Notes under the pieces: model-generated
Seen by the model: the letters and a program-made list of their open reading frames with translations, nothing else
The model's database searches: none
Told to the model about the DNA's origin: nothing
Position numbers and translations under genes: made by a program
Source: F1-120-MAGs238 sp964484185
Lineage (GTDB): Bacteria > Planctomycetota > Phycisphaerae > Phycisphaerales > UBA1924
DNA length: 64,000 nt
Assembly: GCA_964484185.1 (NCBI GenBank)
Contig: CAZAEQ010000013.1
Coordinates: 1-64,000, forward strand
Direction: 5' to 3'
Shown here: positions 7,084 through 15,918 of the stretch, in pieces
How the letters are laid out: each line of letters starts with the position of its first letter
How positions within the stretch are numbered: the stretch's first letter is position 1

Positions 7084-10000
7084 TCACTCTTTGCGGTCAA
7101 CTTCTCGCTCAGAGCGGCTTTCAGAGATAACTTCTTGGGCTTCGCGTTTGTAAGAATCCCCCAGTTCCCGCAAGGTCGAAGCGAACCTGGGCAAACCGGC
7201 ATTCTCTATCTGCTCGGCACGTTGGTTGAACTTGCGAGCCAGTTCTATCTCTGGCTTGCCCGTCGGGTCAACATGGTGCATACCGCGCGAATTGAACACG
7301 CCAATGCGGTAGCCTTCACGAAGATCGTTCATGTCGGGGGAATCGAGTGCACCGGCGACAGATCGATGAATCCAGAAGCCATCGGGATCTGCGGGGCAAT
7401 GCACCAGCACCTGTCCTATGAGATGCATCGCGATCTCCAAGTGGCCAGAGTTGGAGCACTCACCCTTTACTTCTGTGATCCAGCTCAAGAAGTTGTCGCC
7501 TGACAGTGCGCCCTTGGAGTCGGTGCCGGGAATTCTCTCCAATTCCTGAAGCAGCTGGTAAGCATGTTCGGCTTTGGAGCGCTGTTCTTCGGTCGGCTCG
7601 CTGTCTGATTTGGGTTTATTCCTGGCGCGAAACGCAGTTCGAATGAGTTCGCAGAATAAACTTGGATCTGAACAGATCCGTGATTCTAGAAAGCGCGGCG
7701 ATGCGCCATTGCCGTCTCTGAGGATCGGCAAATAGGCCCATTCCACGGCCAGCAGAGACTCCGAATCTATCGTCTCATCGTTCTGAAGTGCTTGTATCAC
7801 TGTGACAACGCTGTCTACGTGCATCGCGCTCGGGGATTCGTCTGAAGACAACGCCGCTATGAGCGCCGACACAGCGGGTTGCGTTTCAAATTGGTGTTTC
7901 TGGTGAACTGCTGCCGCAAAGCAATCGATCGCAGCCCTTGGCCGTCCGTGTTGTATGAGGGCTTGAACTGCGGCCGTCAGTCCTTGTAAAGCCTGATACG
8001 GATTTACGGACACGGTCCGCCAGTATTTGGCGACCTCGTTGCCAAGGATTGCGCTCGCTCGCTGCCAAGCCTCAGGCGAAAACGGCAGCACACCGAGCAT
8101 TTCTGCAATCTCCTCGGCCGACCAGGACGTAGTGTCAAGTTGGTCTACCCAAGTCCACTTCTTTCGCTGAAAGCACCCAAAGATGTAGCCGCGCGCGAAT
8201 GCTAATTTTCTTTGATCGTCAGGCTTGAGCAGGGATGGCAGCACATCAGTTGTTATTTTGTCATCTTCGATAGCACCTAGCGCAACACCTACTCGTGAAG
8301 GAGATTCTACCGTTTGCGCGAATTGGGTGACCGCCGCGAGGCCCCCGTTCGAGAGAATTTGGCTGACTGCACCGCAGCGTCGAGCATTCAAATTTGCATC
8401 TTGTTGTTCGTAGTTACCTTTTTCCTCGTATAGCGCCCAATCCTGTTGAGCGAACAGCGCTCTATAGGACAATTCGGGGCTTTTGGGAGCAATTGTCGCT
8501 GTCACAGCTTCGACGGGAACCAAGCGATCTTCAGGAAGCGCCCACGCAGCATCAGAGTAGCGTCTGTGCTTGCGAACGAGCTTCATAAGCGACTCCCATA
8601 GTCCAAGTCGTTCTGACTCCGACAAACCACAAATTTCGGGCGACAAAATGTGGTTTAGAATTTTTTGGGTGGAATCCGGCGGAAGCACGTCAAGGTGGTC
8701 GACAAGCTTCTGAAGTTTCTCTTTATTGGCCATTGCTTGATCGGTCGCCATTGCAGAGTAAGCGATTATCTGTTCCCAGTATTCCTTATTGGAACGAGGA
8801 GAATCGCTCTCTGGAACGAGCTCTCGCCATAGCGGCTTAGTCGTCCCCATGGAAGTGCTTCGCTCATTTGGAAGAAGCTTCATCAGTAGTCGCCACCCCA
8901 CCTCGGGGCACTCTTTCACGATGGCCGTAACGGCGACAAGCCGCTTTGATAAGGGAGCGCGAGTCTGCGGCAACCATGGAAGGAAAATCGTAGAAAGCGA
9001 ATTAGCGGGCCGATTTGCCCACGTTCCGCCCGGATCAAGCTCGGCAAGTGAAGCTAGTAACAGTGTTGATCGGACAAGATACTGCTCCTCCCAAGCGAGG
9101 GTTTCCAGCGCCCAGAGCAGTCCGGTCAAGAGATTGCCTCCGAAGACTCCATCTCCTTCTTGGGCGAATAACGTATCGAAAGGATGTGAATCACTGACAA
9201 GTGCGGCTTCCACGGCGGTAAGAAATTCCACTGGTGCGGCCTCGGCTAGGAGAGGCAAGAGGTCGTTGATGCTCGCCCACAGAACCCAGTCTTGGCTACT
9301 GAGCGTATTGCGGACGGCGCGAACCGCTACTAAGTGCGGCTCATTCACTTCACAGTGGGTCAACGAAGCAGATCGGTTTTCCAACAGTGCCAATGTCTCG
9401 GCAATGCCTTTTCTCAACTGTTTTGAATATTCTGGCACACTTCCGTAAAAACTAGCAGCAAATCGTTTTTCTGGCTCAAGCAAGTATTTTGGGTCGCGTT
9501 CACCAAGTGCAATATGCGTTTGCTCTTCGATCCATTTCAAATGTCTGTTCAACATGCGCGAGCCCAATGCGTGCCACATTTCACCGCGATTCTTGACAGA
9601 CCACACACTTCCTCGCAACGACAACGGACTGTCGTGTAGTTGGAGCGCCTCGCCCATTGTCTCCAACCATTCAGCTGTTTTACCTTGCGTAAGGGAATCG
9701 ATAAGTCCCTTATCACCCATAGATTTCTCGTTCCATGCTCCCAGAATATTGGCAAGAACGAGTGCCCCGGCGAATTCGGGATCTTTCCACGACCTTGCGT
9801 CGGCCGGAGGAACCTTGCTGGCAAGAGACTCAGGCATCAGAACCCGTGTCGACCTGGAAAATGTCGCCCGTAGATCTGCGGGGAGAGTGGAGGTGGACAT
9901 CGTTCCAGCGTTTTCATTCGCGTGCATCACCTCCCCTAGCACTTGCCCCCAAACTGCAGAGGCGTTGTCTGGCGCATATTGACCGATTACCGAGTGAAGA

Positions 10001-10641
10001 AGAGCGTGCATCATCCCGGAACGAACGTCAAAGTCGTATCCGATTAGATGAAAATGACGTAAGAACTGAAATAGCTCCTCGTCCGAAATCGGCGTCCCGG
10101 CAGCGTTGGTCACTTGGGATCTGAATGCATCAAGCTTCTCTCGTTTGATGTCACTGCTGAAATTCGCGGTATTCACTTTGCTCAGAAACTCTGCGGACGT
10201 CTCTGAGTTTCGAGCCCACTCTAGAATAACTCGCGCGTCATTCGTGTCTGAGGTGTTCAGAGGCCCAGTAACGAGGACGAATGCGTCTTGTTGTTGGGTA
10301 AAAACTGTCGGGTTCTTGAAATCTCTCCATGCAGCGACAATGACGCTTTGAAAGTTCTCATCTTTTTTGGATATCTTAATTGAGCGCTTGATCTGTCCAA
10401 GGAGTTTGCGTTCATGGACGCCATCGATACTCGTCGTAAACACGATAAAGTCGTCGGTGTGGAAATCTGCATGCCGACCTTGTAGTTTGATTTTTTTGAT
10501 TGGATCGCAAGGCAGACAGGGCGCGAAGCCGCCTGCCAACATCAGAATGACAAGAGATGCTTGAACATGCGTTTCAAAATTATGGCCGCCCCCACCGGTC
10601 GAGTAAGGATTGCTAATCTGTTTTCCATCAGCCGTCGCCAT
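7084..10641 (-). CDS. Candidate defence protein: PD-(D/E)xK-like nuclease domain plus long helical-repeat C-terminus
   Basis: An 1185-residue protein. The N-terminus (about residues 10-200) has the pattern of a Cap4/DUF4297-like endonuclease: FE (Glu23), TDD (Asp63/64) and QIK (Gln83, Lys85) on predicted strands, with STGGGGHNFETHV and KIKLQGRHADFHTDDFIVF between. The remainder is alpha-helical. It includes an early segment that looks like a winged helix (LANILGAWNEKS, then SPLSLRGSVWSV) and many helical pairs up to a conserved-looking end (ASPRFLESRICSDPSLFCELIR). I recall larger relatives with a STAND-type NTPase in this kind of architecture, but no Walker A motif is visible here. I start at 10641 because GGAGG lies six bases upstream of that ATG; the frame stays open to 10743. 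The family link is inferred. Confidence 0.7.
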   Translation of the reverse strand: MATADGKQISNPYSTGGGGHNFETHVQASLVILMLAGGFAPCLPCDPIKKIKLQGRHADFHTDDFIVFTTSIDGVHERKLLGQIKRSIKISKKDENFQSVIVAAWRDFKNPTVFTQQQDAFVLVTGPLNTSDTNDARVILEWARNSETSAEFLSKVNTANFSSDIKREKLDAFRSQVTNAAGTPISDEELFQFLRHFHLIGYDFDVRSGMMHALLHSVIGQYAPDNASAVWGQVLGEVMHANENAGTMSTSTLPADLRATFSRSTRVLMPESLASKVPPADARSWKDPEFAGALVLANILGAWNEKSMGDKGLIDSLTQGKTAEWLETMGEALQLHDSPLSLRGSVWSVKNRGEMWHALGSRMLNRHLKWIEEQTHIALGERDPKYLLEPEKRFAASFYGSVPEYSKQLRKGIAETLALLENRSASLTHCEVNEPHLVAVRAVRNTLSSQDWVLWASINDLLPLLAEAAPVEFLTAVEAALVSDSHPFDTLFAQEGDGVFGGNLLTGLLWALETLAWEEQYLVRSTLLLASLAELDPGGTWANRPANSLSTIFLPWLPQTRAPLSKRLVAVTAIVKECPEVGWRLLMKLLPNERSTSMGTTKPLWRELVPESDSPRSNKEYWEQIIAYSAMATDQAMANKEKLQKLVDHLDVLPPDSTQKILNHILSPEICGLSESERLGLWESLMKLVRKHRRYSDAAWALPEDRLVPVEAVTATIAPKSPELSYRALFAQQDWALYEEKGNYEQQDANLNARRCGAVSQILSNGGLAAVTQFAQTVESPSRVGVALGAIEDDKITTDVLPSLLKPDDQRKLAFARGYIFGCFQRKKWTWVDQLDTTSWSAEEIAEMLGVLPFSPEAWQRASAILGNEVAKYWRTVSVNPYQALQGLTAAVQALIQHGRPRAAIDCFAAAVHQKHQFETQPAVSALIAALSSDESPSAMHVDSVVTVIQALQNDETIDSESLLAVEWAYLPILRDGNGASPRFLESRICSDPSLFCELIRTAFRARNKPKSDSEPTEEQRSKAEHAYQLLQELERIPGTDSKGALSGDNFLSWITEVKGECSNSGHLEIAMHLIGQVLVHCPADPDGFWIHRSVAGALDSPDMNDLREGYRIGVFNSRGMHHVDPTGKPEIELARKFNQRAEQIENAGLPRFASTLRELGDSYKREAQEVISESRSEREVDRKE

Positions 10642-10884
10642 GTCAGCCTCCATACAAGCCCGTCTAGGGGTTAGGTGTTGTTGAAACCCCGCCATGGTAT
10701 GTAGGCAGAGGAACTCCTTGTTGTGTTCTGACACAAAGTGCATTTTGGCATGGTTGCCTCACTCTTGCCGAGTAAGGTGCGCGATAGCGATGGGGAGTTG
10801 TTGGCGTTGTGCGTTGTGTCTGACGCGAAAATCTTCGTCGAATCTAGCAGGTAACGAATGCTGACAGACGCATAAGATCCCGCT

Positions 10885-11472
10885 ATGGACTTTGATGATG
10901 ACGATCCACTATGCAAGATGTACGACGAGAAGGACCTCATCAAGGCTCAGCCTAAACGCTCCACGTCTCGGACTTGGGCTGTTCATATGTCGCACCAAAA
11001 TGCTGGTGCGCGTCGCGGCGAAATAGAAGGATTCATTTGCTGCGGATGGGTCTTGGCCGGGGACCTGACGAAGTTTGACACTCAAGAGCTAATGGTAGCC
11101 GCCCTCTCAAAACACTACCCCAACGAGAAGCCCGGGAGAATATCGCATTGGGCGGGCGATGCGCTCAGGTTTGCTTTTGACATGAAACCAAATCATCTCT
11201 TCGCGTATCTCATCGAAGATAACGGTGAGGTGATGATCGGAACTGTGCAGGGTGAGTACGAGTTCTGGGGTCAAGATCAGGAATTAGTCGATGCAGATTC
11301 AGCCAGTGTCCACCGCGTCAAGTGGTTGCTCAATGTGCCACGGAGCGAGTTTACGGATGGCGCGATCAGGTCAATGAACTCTCAGCACACCGTTCATGCC
11401 GCAGATCAACACCGGGCGGAGATCGAAGGGGTGTTGAAGAAGCACGGTGTGGTGTTTCCGCAAGTCAATTAG
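10885..11472 (+). CDS. PUA-like protein resembling restriction-system N-domains
   Basis: A 195-residue protein. Residues about 28-155 read WAVHM, GEIEGFICCGWVLAGDLTKF, a YP-x-x-K helix, GDALRFAFDM, then VMIGTVQGEYEF and HRVKWL. This order recalls the PUA/EVE-like N-terminal domain of Mrr-type restriction proteins (W-x-V-x-x, GW-x-x-GDL, G-x-V-x-G-x-Y, H-R-V-x-W). No nuclease domain follows, so a bare modified-base reader is one possibility. It is divergent from the nuclease-helical gene across 243 bases, which supports, without proving, a shared defence role. The N-terminus is strongly acidic (MDFDDDDP). No ribosome site is evident before the ATG. Confidence 0.55.
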   Translation: MDFDDDDPLCKMYDEKDLIKAQPKRSTSRTWAVHMSHQNAGARRGEIEGFICCGWVLAGDLTKFDTQELMVAALSKHYPNEKPGRISHWAGDALRFAFDMKPNHLFAYLIEDNGEVMIGTVQGEYEFWGQDQELVDADSASVHRVKWLLNVPRSEFTDGAIRSMNSQHTVHAADQHRAEIEGVLKKHGVVFPQVN

Positions 11473-11604
11473 GGCGGAAAGAGCGGCAACCCAGCTCGCG
11501 CACGTTTCGGGCTCGTTGACTCTCCGAGCCGGGCTGCCCGCTCGTGTAAAGTTGGTGAAAGCATCTGGAGTAAAGGCGCGGCGTTCCAGTACTAGAGACG
11601 CCCC

Positions 11605-11844
11605 CTATTCAACAGGTCTAATGAGTGACTTGGAGATCGTGGAACCGGATACTGGCAACCGCTTGTTCAGAGCTCTTTCAACCTGAGCAGTAACGTCCCC
11701 AGTCACAACGTTGTTGGTGCGGATTTGGTTGTCTATGTGCGGATGATTAACAGCTGTTCCAATTTTTGTTCCGCCCTCTCTACGAACGAAATTCGGTCCG
11801 GGATTAGCAACGATCTCACCAAAATCTTTAGATTTTAACGACAT
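11605..11844 (-). CDS. Small hypothetical protein
   Basis: A 79-residue basic, soluble protein (MSLKSKDFGEIVANPGPNF to the end) with no motif I recognise. Support is the TAGGAG ribosome site seven bases upstream of the ATG at 11844. The Gly/Asn/Thr-rich middle (TKIGTAVNHPHIDNQIRTNN) could be a short beta structure. It is alone between the PUA-like gene and repeat DNA. Confidence 0.45.
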   Translation of the reverse strand: MSLKSKDFGEIVANPGPNFVRREGGTKIGTAVNHPHIDNQIRTNNVVTGDVTAQVERALNKRLPVSGSTISKSLIRPVE

Positions 11845-12564
11845 GAAATACTCCTAAGACGGAACGACTCCCGCATTTGACGACAAACTATCGACAACTG
11901 CTGCAAACGTGTCCGCACCATTCACAGACTTCCACCCTTTGGCGTTGGTCGGTCTAGGGTCCTATTGCAACCGTGGTGCCAGATTTTTTGTCCCACGATC
12001 GCATGCATGTAGTACTGACCTGACGACAGTCAGTTCTCGCGCGATCAAAGACGCAGCCAGATCGCCTTCTGACTGCCAGCATGGCGGTCGACTTAACCTG
12101 CATATTGACCGACGCAAAATCTCAACAACTCCAAATTTTCGACAATGTTGTTTACGAGGAATGTTAATCGGAAATGAATAATGCAACCAAACATCAGCGC
12201 CACTGGGCTTACGCCGCAGGGCACCAGCGCGGATATGGGGTGAGTCGAAGGAGATGGGAGCGGAGGTGGGGATGGTCTGGAGTCCGCCACCCCGACCGGG
12301 GCTGGGAGGAGAATCCGCTCTTCCGGGGGTTGCGCCCGACGACTCGCTCACCCCCGGCTACAGCCCTGCGCCCCGTCCGGGGCGGGATGGGGCGAAACCA
12401 AAGTGCTGGGTGCTGAGTGTTGAAGGTGAGGAGTCAAACAGAAACAGAGCCCACCGGGTCTCCTGAGGCGACTCTGCGACAGGAATGCCGGTGCCACGCC
12501 GCGTTGAGCGGTTTGGTACAATCGCAGCCTGAGCTTGCAGACCATCACGACAGAGGAGAACCCA
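11845..12564. repeat. Gene-free stretch with composite repeat, copy 1
   Basis: I see no gene from 11845 to about 12190. From 12195 to 12271 and from 12454 to 12503 lie two repeat modules that both recur at 13916-13992 and 14040-14089, flanking the AlkD-like gene. Between them (about 12288-12400) is a block of CCCCG-x-CCGGGG palindromes followed by GCTGGGTGCTGAG words, which looks like a second repeat inserted into the first. The second module has an exactly conserved core starting GAGGCGACTCTGCGACAG. Confidence 0.7.
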
Positions 12565-13356
12565 ATGCCGAGCACAAAGACGAAGACCGCCGCGAAGAAA
12601 CCTTCAAAAGTTCCTGCCGCACGCATGAGCTTCCAAGAAGTGATGACCGCCCTGGAAAAGGCCGGCTCGGCCCAGACTAAAAAGACATATCTGCGGCATG
12701 GCGCTGTCGAGCCGATGTTCGGCGTCAGTTTTGCCACTCTCAAAGTTCTCTACAAGAAAATCAAAATCGATCAAGAGCTGGCGGAAGCGTTGTGGGATAC
12801 CGGGAATTTCGATGCGCTCAACCTGGCGGTGAAGATCGCTGACCCCGCGGGCATTTCTTCCAAAGAGCTTGACCGCTGGGCGGCCACCCCCACCGCTCGC
12901 ATGTGTGGCGGCTATGTCGCTCATTTGGCGGCGGAGAGTCCACATGGCCGCGTGAAAGCGGATAAGTGGCTGAAGGCGAAAGATGCCCCGACTCAATTCG
13001 CGGCGTGGTCGCTTGTTTGTGCGATGGCGTTGATTGATGAAGCGACGGAGGATGCGTGGTTTGCGGATCGGCTGGCACAGATTGAGAAGAGCATTCACAC
13101 TGCGCCCAATGTGCAGAAGTATGCGATGAACAGCGCGATGATTGCAATCGGCAATCGCAATAGCTCGCTGCGGAAGGCGGCGGTTGCTGCTGCGAAGCGA
13201 TTGGGGACGATTGAGGTTGATCACGGGGATACGGATTGCAAGACGCCGTCCGCCGCGGAGTCTATTGAAAAGGCGTGGGCGCGATCGAAGGCGGCGGGGT
13301 TTGAGAGTCCGGCGGCGCATGAGCGTTCGCGGGAGTCGATGAGGACTAGGTGTTGA
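12565..13356 (+). CDS. DNA alkylation repair family protein (AlkD-like HEAT repeats)
   Basis: A 263-residue protein of the DNA alkylation repair family, which excises bulky or positively charged alkylated bases using HEAT-like helical repeats. The core reads GVSFATLKVLYKKI, LWDTGNFDALNLAVKIAD, LDRWAATPTARMCGGYVA and then successive helix pairs to IEVDHGDTDCKTP. The N-terminus (MPSTKTKTAAKKPSK) is basic and disordered. The ATG at 12565 follows GAGGAGAA. Flanking repeats on both sides suggest it sits in a rearranged region. The C-terminal tail is unusually Arg/Ser rich. Catalytic Asp/Trp residues cannot be placed with confidence by eye. Confidence 0.75.
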   Translation: MPSTKTKTAAKKPSKVPAARMSFQEVMTALEKAGSAQTKKTYLRHGAVEPMFGVSFATLKVLYKKIKIDQELAEALWDTGNFDALNLAVKIADPAGISSKELDRWAATPTARMCGGYVAHLAAESPHGRVKADKWLKAKDAPTQFAAWSLVCAMALIDEATEDAWFADRLAQIEKSIHTAPNVQKYAMNSAMIAIGNRNSSLRKAAVAAAKRLGTIEVDHGDTDCKTPSAAESIEKAWARSKAAGFESPAAHERSRESMRTRC

Positions 13357-13422
13357 GCCTGGTCAGGTCTTGTGAATCGCTCTGGAAGGTACAGGCATTA
13401 GGGGAAACCGAAGTCAAGCCGG

Positions 13423-13833
13423 CTACCAATCTCGCCACTGGTCGGTGAGTTCGTGAAGGGTGCAGTTGTTTGCTGCGGCGAGGCCCGAAATATCGATACC
13501 ACTTGCAATGATTACATTTTCAATGAATGCACAGATGACCTCACGCTCATCGGTTTCAACGGAAAAGCCATCATAATTCCTGTTCACATGGTTTACCGCC
13601 AACACGCAGTCTTTGATGGCATTCATAACTTGTGGGAATCCGGCGGGTGAGGGATCGCATTGCTGGATGGCTTGAACGTATTTCGTGAAAATTGATTCCA
13701 TTGAGGCGAGGAATGCATCGGGATGGATTCTTGTGAGGAACGCTTCGTTCGCAGGACGGTCACCATCGTTGAGTTCTTGTTGCTCTTCATCGCGTCTTTT
13801 ACGCCACCTTATTGTCGGCAGTGCTGGGAGCAT
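13423..13833 (-). CDS. Hypothetical acidic protein
   Basis: A 136-residue protein with an Arg-rich start, then mostly helix. Distinct features are the segment VETDEREVICAFIENVI and the ending HELTDQWRDW. I have a faint memory of small proteins sharing an ETDERE-F-I and LT-E-W-R-W pattern, but I cannot name the family. CGGAG about seven bases upstream of the ATG at 13833 supports the start. It is convergent with the AlkD-like gene. Confidence 0.5.
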   Translation of the reverse strand: MLPALPTIRWRKRRDEEQQELNDGDRPANEAFLTRIHPDAFLASMESIFTKYVQAIQQCDPSPAGFPQVMNAIKDCVLAVNHVNRNYDGFSVETDEREVICAFIENVIIASGIDISGLAAANNCTLHELTDQWRDW

Positions 13834-14278
13834 GCGGTCTCCGGGTTTGGCAAGGAGCTAGGAATTCAGTTTTGCAGAGTAGCGAGTCTGAGGTAGTTTG
13901 GTGAGTGGAGGTCGTCAGCACCCCGGACTCACGTCGCGGGGTACCAGCGCGTTGATGGGGTGAGGCGAGGATAATTGGGCGGCGGAGGTGGAGTTTGCGA
14001 CTTCACTTGCGGGTTTACGCAGGAGTCCGTCTGTCCGCGCGGGGTCTCCAGAGGCGACTCTGCGACAGGAATGCGGGTATTACGCCGCGAAATCTGAATA
14101 TCGGGAAAAGTGGACAAACGGGATTTGGTTGGTACACTTCCTTCCCCCCAGTCCGGGCGATTCGGGGAACTGATCGATCTTGAGGGACGAACAGATTGGC
14201 CCGGCAACCGACAAGACTGCACACTGCGTGTTTGCGCTGTCCAGGATTGCTTCGAATATTTGAAAGGCAGATAGACCA
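13834..14278. repeat. Gene-free stretch with composite repeat, copy 2
   Basis: The modules at 13916-13992 and 14040-14089 are the second copy of the composite repeat seen upstream of the AlkD-like gene; here they are only 47 bases apart, against 182 in copy 1. The rest, up to the ATG at 14279, holds no gene I can support and should contain the promoter of the DUF3467 gene. Confidence 0.7.
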
Positions 14279-14614
14279 ATGGCAGAGAACAACCAAGGCG
14301 GCCAGCAGATTCAGCTCCAAATCGATGAGTCGAAGATGCACACGACTTACGCCAACACGATTCGCACCTCGACCACCCCTGATGAAGTCGTCATGGACTT
14401 TGGTATGAACCTTCCTATGCCGCAGCAACAGGGCCAGCAGCAGGCCATGCTGTTCAGCGTGGGCAGCCGCGTTGTCATGAACTGGGGCGGCGCCAAGCGC
14501 CTCGCGATCAGCCTTGCACAGGTTGTGCGTCAGTACGAAGAACGCAACGGCGAGATTCAGATCAACGCTGGTCAGCGTCCCGCTGGCGGCGGAGCTCCCA
14601 AGCTCGTGAACTAA
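14279..14614 (+). CDS. DUF3467 domain-containing protein
   Basis: A 111-residue protein matching DUF3467. Residues about 21-40 read HTTYANTIRTSTTPDEVVMDFG (the YAN-x-x-R-x-x-x-x-x-DE-x-x-x-DFG signature), and later come SRVVMNWGGAKRLAISLAQVV and YEERNGEI. A Gln-rich linker (QQQGQQQ) separates the halves. The family is widespread and uncharacterised. A hairpin follows at 14655-14678. Confidence 0.85.
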   Translation: MAENNQGGQQIQLQIDESKMHTTYANTIRTSTTPDEVVMDFGMNLPMPQQQGQQQAMLFSVGSRVVMNWGGAKRLAISLAQVVRQYEERNGEIQINAGQRPAGGGAPKLVN

Positions 14615-14654
14615 TTTGTCACGGTTGAATCGCTTACAACTCGGGACAAACACT

Positions 14655-14678
14655 CAGGCCCGCAGCGATGCGGGCCTG
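14655..14678 (+). terminator. Hairpin after the DUF3467 gene
   Basis: CAGGCCCGCA pairs with TGCGGGCCTG around a short loop, 40 bases after the stop. The following TTACATTAAGG is only moderately T-rich, so this is a probable but imperfect intrinsic terminator. Confidence 0.6.
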
Positions 14679-14727
14679 TTACATTAAGGGTTGCGGGTTC
14701 AATGCGGTTACACTGATTTGAATGAGT

Positions 14728-14830
14728 TGCAGTCGTGCACCCCGCTGGGGTGCGGGACAATGGCGCTCGCTTTCCAGGGGTGCCGAGCCACCCCTGGCAA
14801 CTCTCGGTCATCCCGCTGGGATGAAGAGGG
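14728..14830. repeat. Palindrome-rich intergenic repeat before argC
   Basis: CACCCCGCTGGGGTG (about 14738-14752), CCAGGGGTG/CACCCCTGG (about 14776-14800) and CATCCCGCTGGGATG (about 14809-14823) form consecutive short hairpins. This kind of block recurs between genes in many planctomycete genomes. An open frame crosses it into argC, but the repeat is not part of that protein. Confidence 0.65.
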
Positions 14831-14874
14831 GTGGAGAGATTTCGGATCGCTTCAAGTGCTTCGTGGAGATTCAA

Positions 14875-15918
14875 GTGAAGAAACGGGTTGTGATCGTTGG
14901 GGCTGGTGGGTATAGCGGCGCGGAGCTTGCTGAGATTTTCTTGCACCATCCGCAGGCTGAGATCGTTGGCCTGTTTGGCTCGGCCAGGCGCGAGAAAGAT
15001 GGCAAGGTGCAGCGCATGGATGAAGTCTTCCCGCGGTTCCGTGGGAGGCTCACTCTGCCGCTGTCGCCGTATGAACTTGAAGCTTGCGCAGCACTCAAGC
15101 CCGATGCGGTTTTTTTGGGGACGCCCAATGAAGTGAGTTTGGAACTCGCCCCCCCACTGCGTGCGGCTGGGCTCACGGTCTTTGATCTCTCCGGTGCGTT
15201 CAGATTGAAAGATGCTGCGCTCTATCCCAAGTTCTATGGATTCGAACACACAGCGAAAGACCTGCTGGCCGCCGCGGTGTATGGGCAGCCTGAGACCAAT
15301 CGTGCGGCGATCAAGACTGCGGACATGGTTGCGGTTCCTGGGTGCTATCCGACGAGCGCGATTCTGGCGGTTGCACCATTTGCGCGCGCCGGCGCGATTC
15401 GTGCGGGGACGCGCGTGATTATCGACTCGATCAGCGGCGTGTCTGGCGCTGGACGGGCCGCCGCGGTGAAGAGTCTTTTCTGCGAAGTGAGTGTTCAGGC
15501 GTACAACGTTTTGGCACATCGGCACAATCCGGAGATCGATGCGTTCAGCGGGGCGCGGACGCTTTTCACGCCGCAGATTGGGCCGTTTGATCGCGGGATT
15601 GTTTCGACGGTGCATGTGGATGTTGCGCCGGGATGGGACGAGGCTCGCGTGCGCGAGTTGTTTGATGCGGCGTATCGCGATGAGCCGTTTGTGCGAGTGT
15701 TGGGCAAGGGAACATGGCCGGCGGCGGCGGATGTCCGCGGCACGAACTTCTGCGATATTGGTTTGGCGTTTGATGCGGCTGAAGGGCACGTGATCCTGAG
15801 CAGCGCGATTGATAATTTGGTGAAGGGTGCATCGGGTCAGGCGGTGCAGTGTTTCAATATCCGGTTTGGTTTTGATGAGGCGATGGGGATGGCTTCGAAG
15901 GCAGGTGTTGGGCAATGA
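14875..15918 (+). CDS. argC: N-acetyl-gamma-glutamyl-phosphate reductase
   Basis: The third step of arginine synthesis: NADPH-dependent reduction of N-acetylglutamyl phosphate to the semialdehyde. The 347-residue product opens with the Rossmann motif VVIVGAGGYSGAELAEIF. The active-site segment is VAVPGCYPTSAIL, with the catalytic cysteine in PGCYPT, and NVLAHRHNPEI follows. I start at the GTG at 14875 because GGAG sits seven bases upstream and the protein begins at the usual place; the upstream open frame is repeat DNA. The stop overlaps the argB start by four bases (ATGA), so the two are translationally coupled. Confidence 0.95.
   Translation: MKKRVVIVGAGGYSGAELAEIFLHHPQAEIVGLFGSARREKDGKVQRMDEVFPRFRGRLTLPLSPYELEACAALKPDAVFLGTPNEVSLELAPPLRAAGLTVFDLSGAFRLKDAALYPKFYGFEHTAKDLLAAAVYGQPETNRAAIKTADMVAVPGCYPTSAILAVAPFARAGAIRAGTRVIIDSISGVSGAGRAAAVKSLFCEVSVQAYNVLAHRHNPEIDAFSGARTLFTPQIGPFDRGIVSTVHVDVAPGWDEARVRELFDAAYRDEPFVRVLGKGTWPAAADVRGTNFCDIGLAFDAAEGHVILSSAIDNLVKGASGQAVQCFNIRFGFDEAMGMASKAGVGQ

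Noticed and set aside
14722..14874. Upstream extension of argC by 51 codons
   Set aside because: The added peptide is translated palindromic repeat DNA, and a ribosome site points to the GTG at 14875.
14615..14874. Possible arginine riboswitch or leader peptide before argC
   Set aside because: The gap is explained by the DUF3467 terminator and a REP-like block; no known riboswitch core and no Arg-codon-rich leader is visible.
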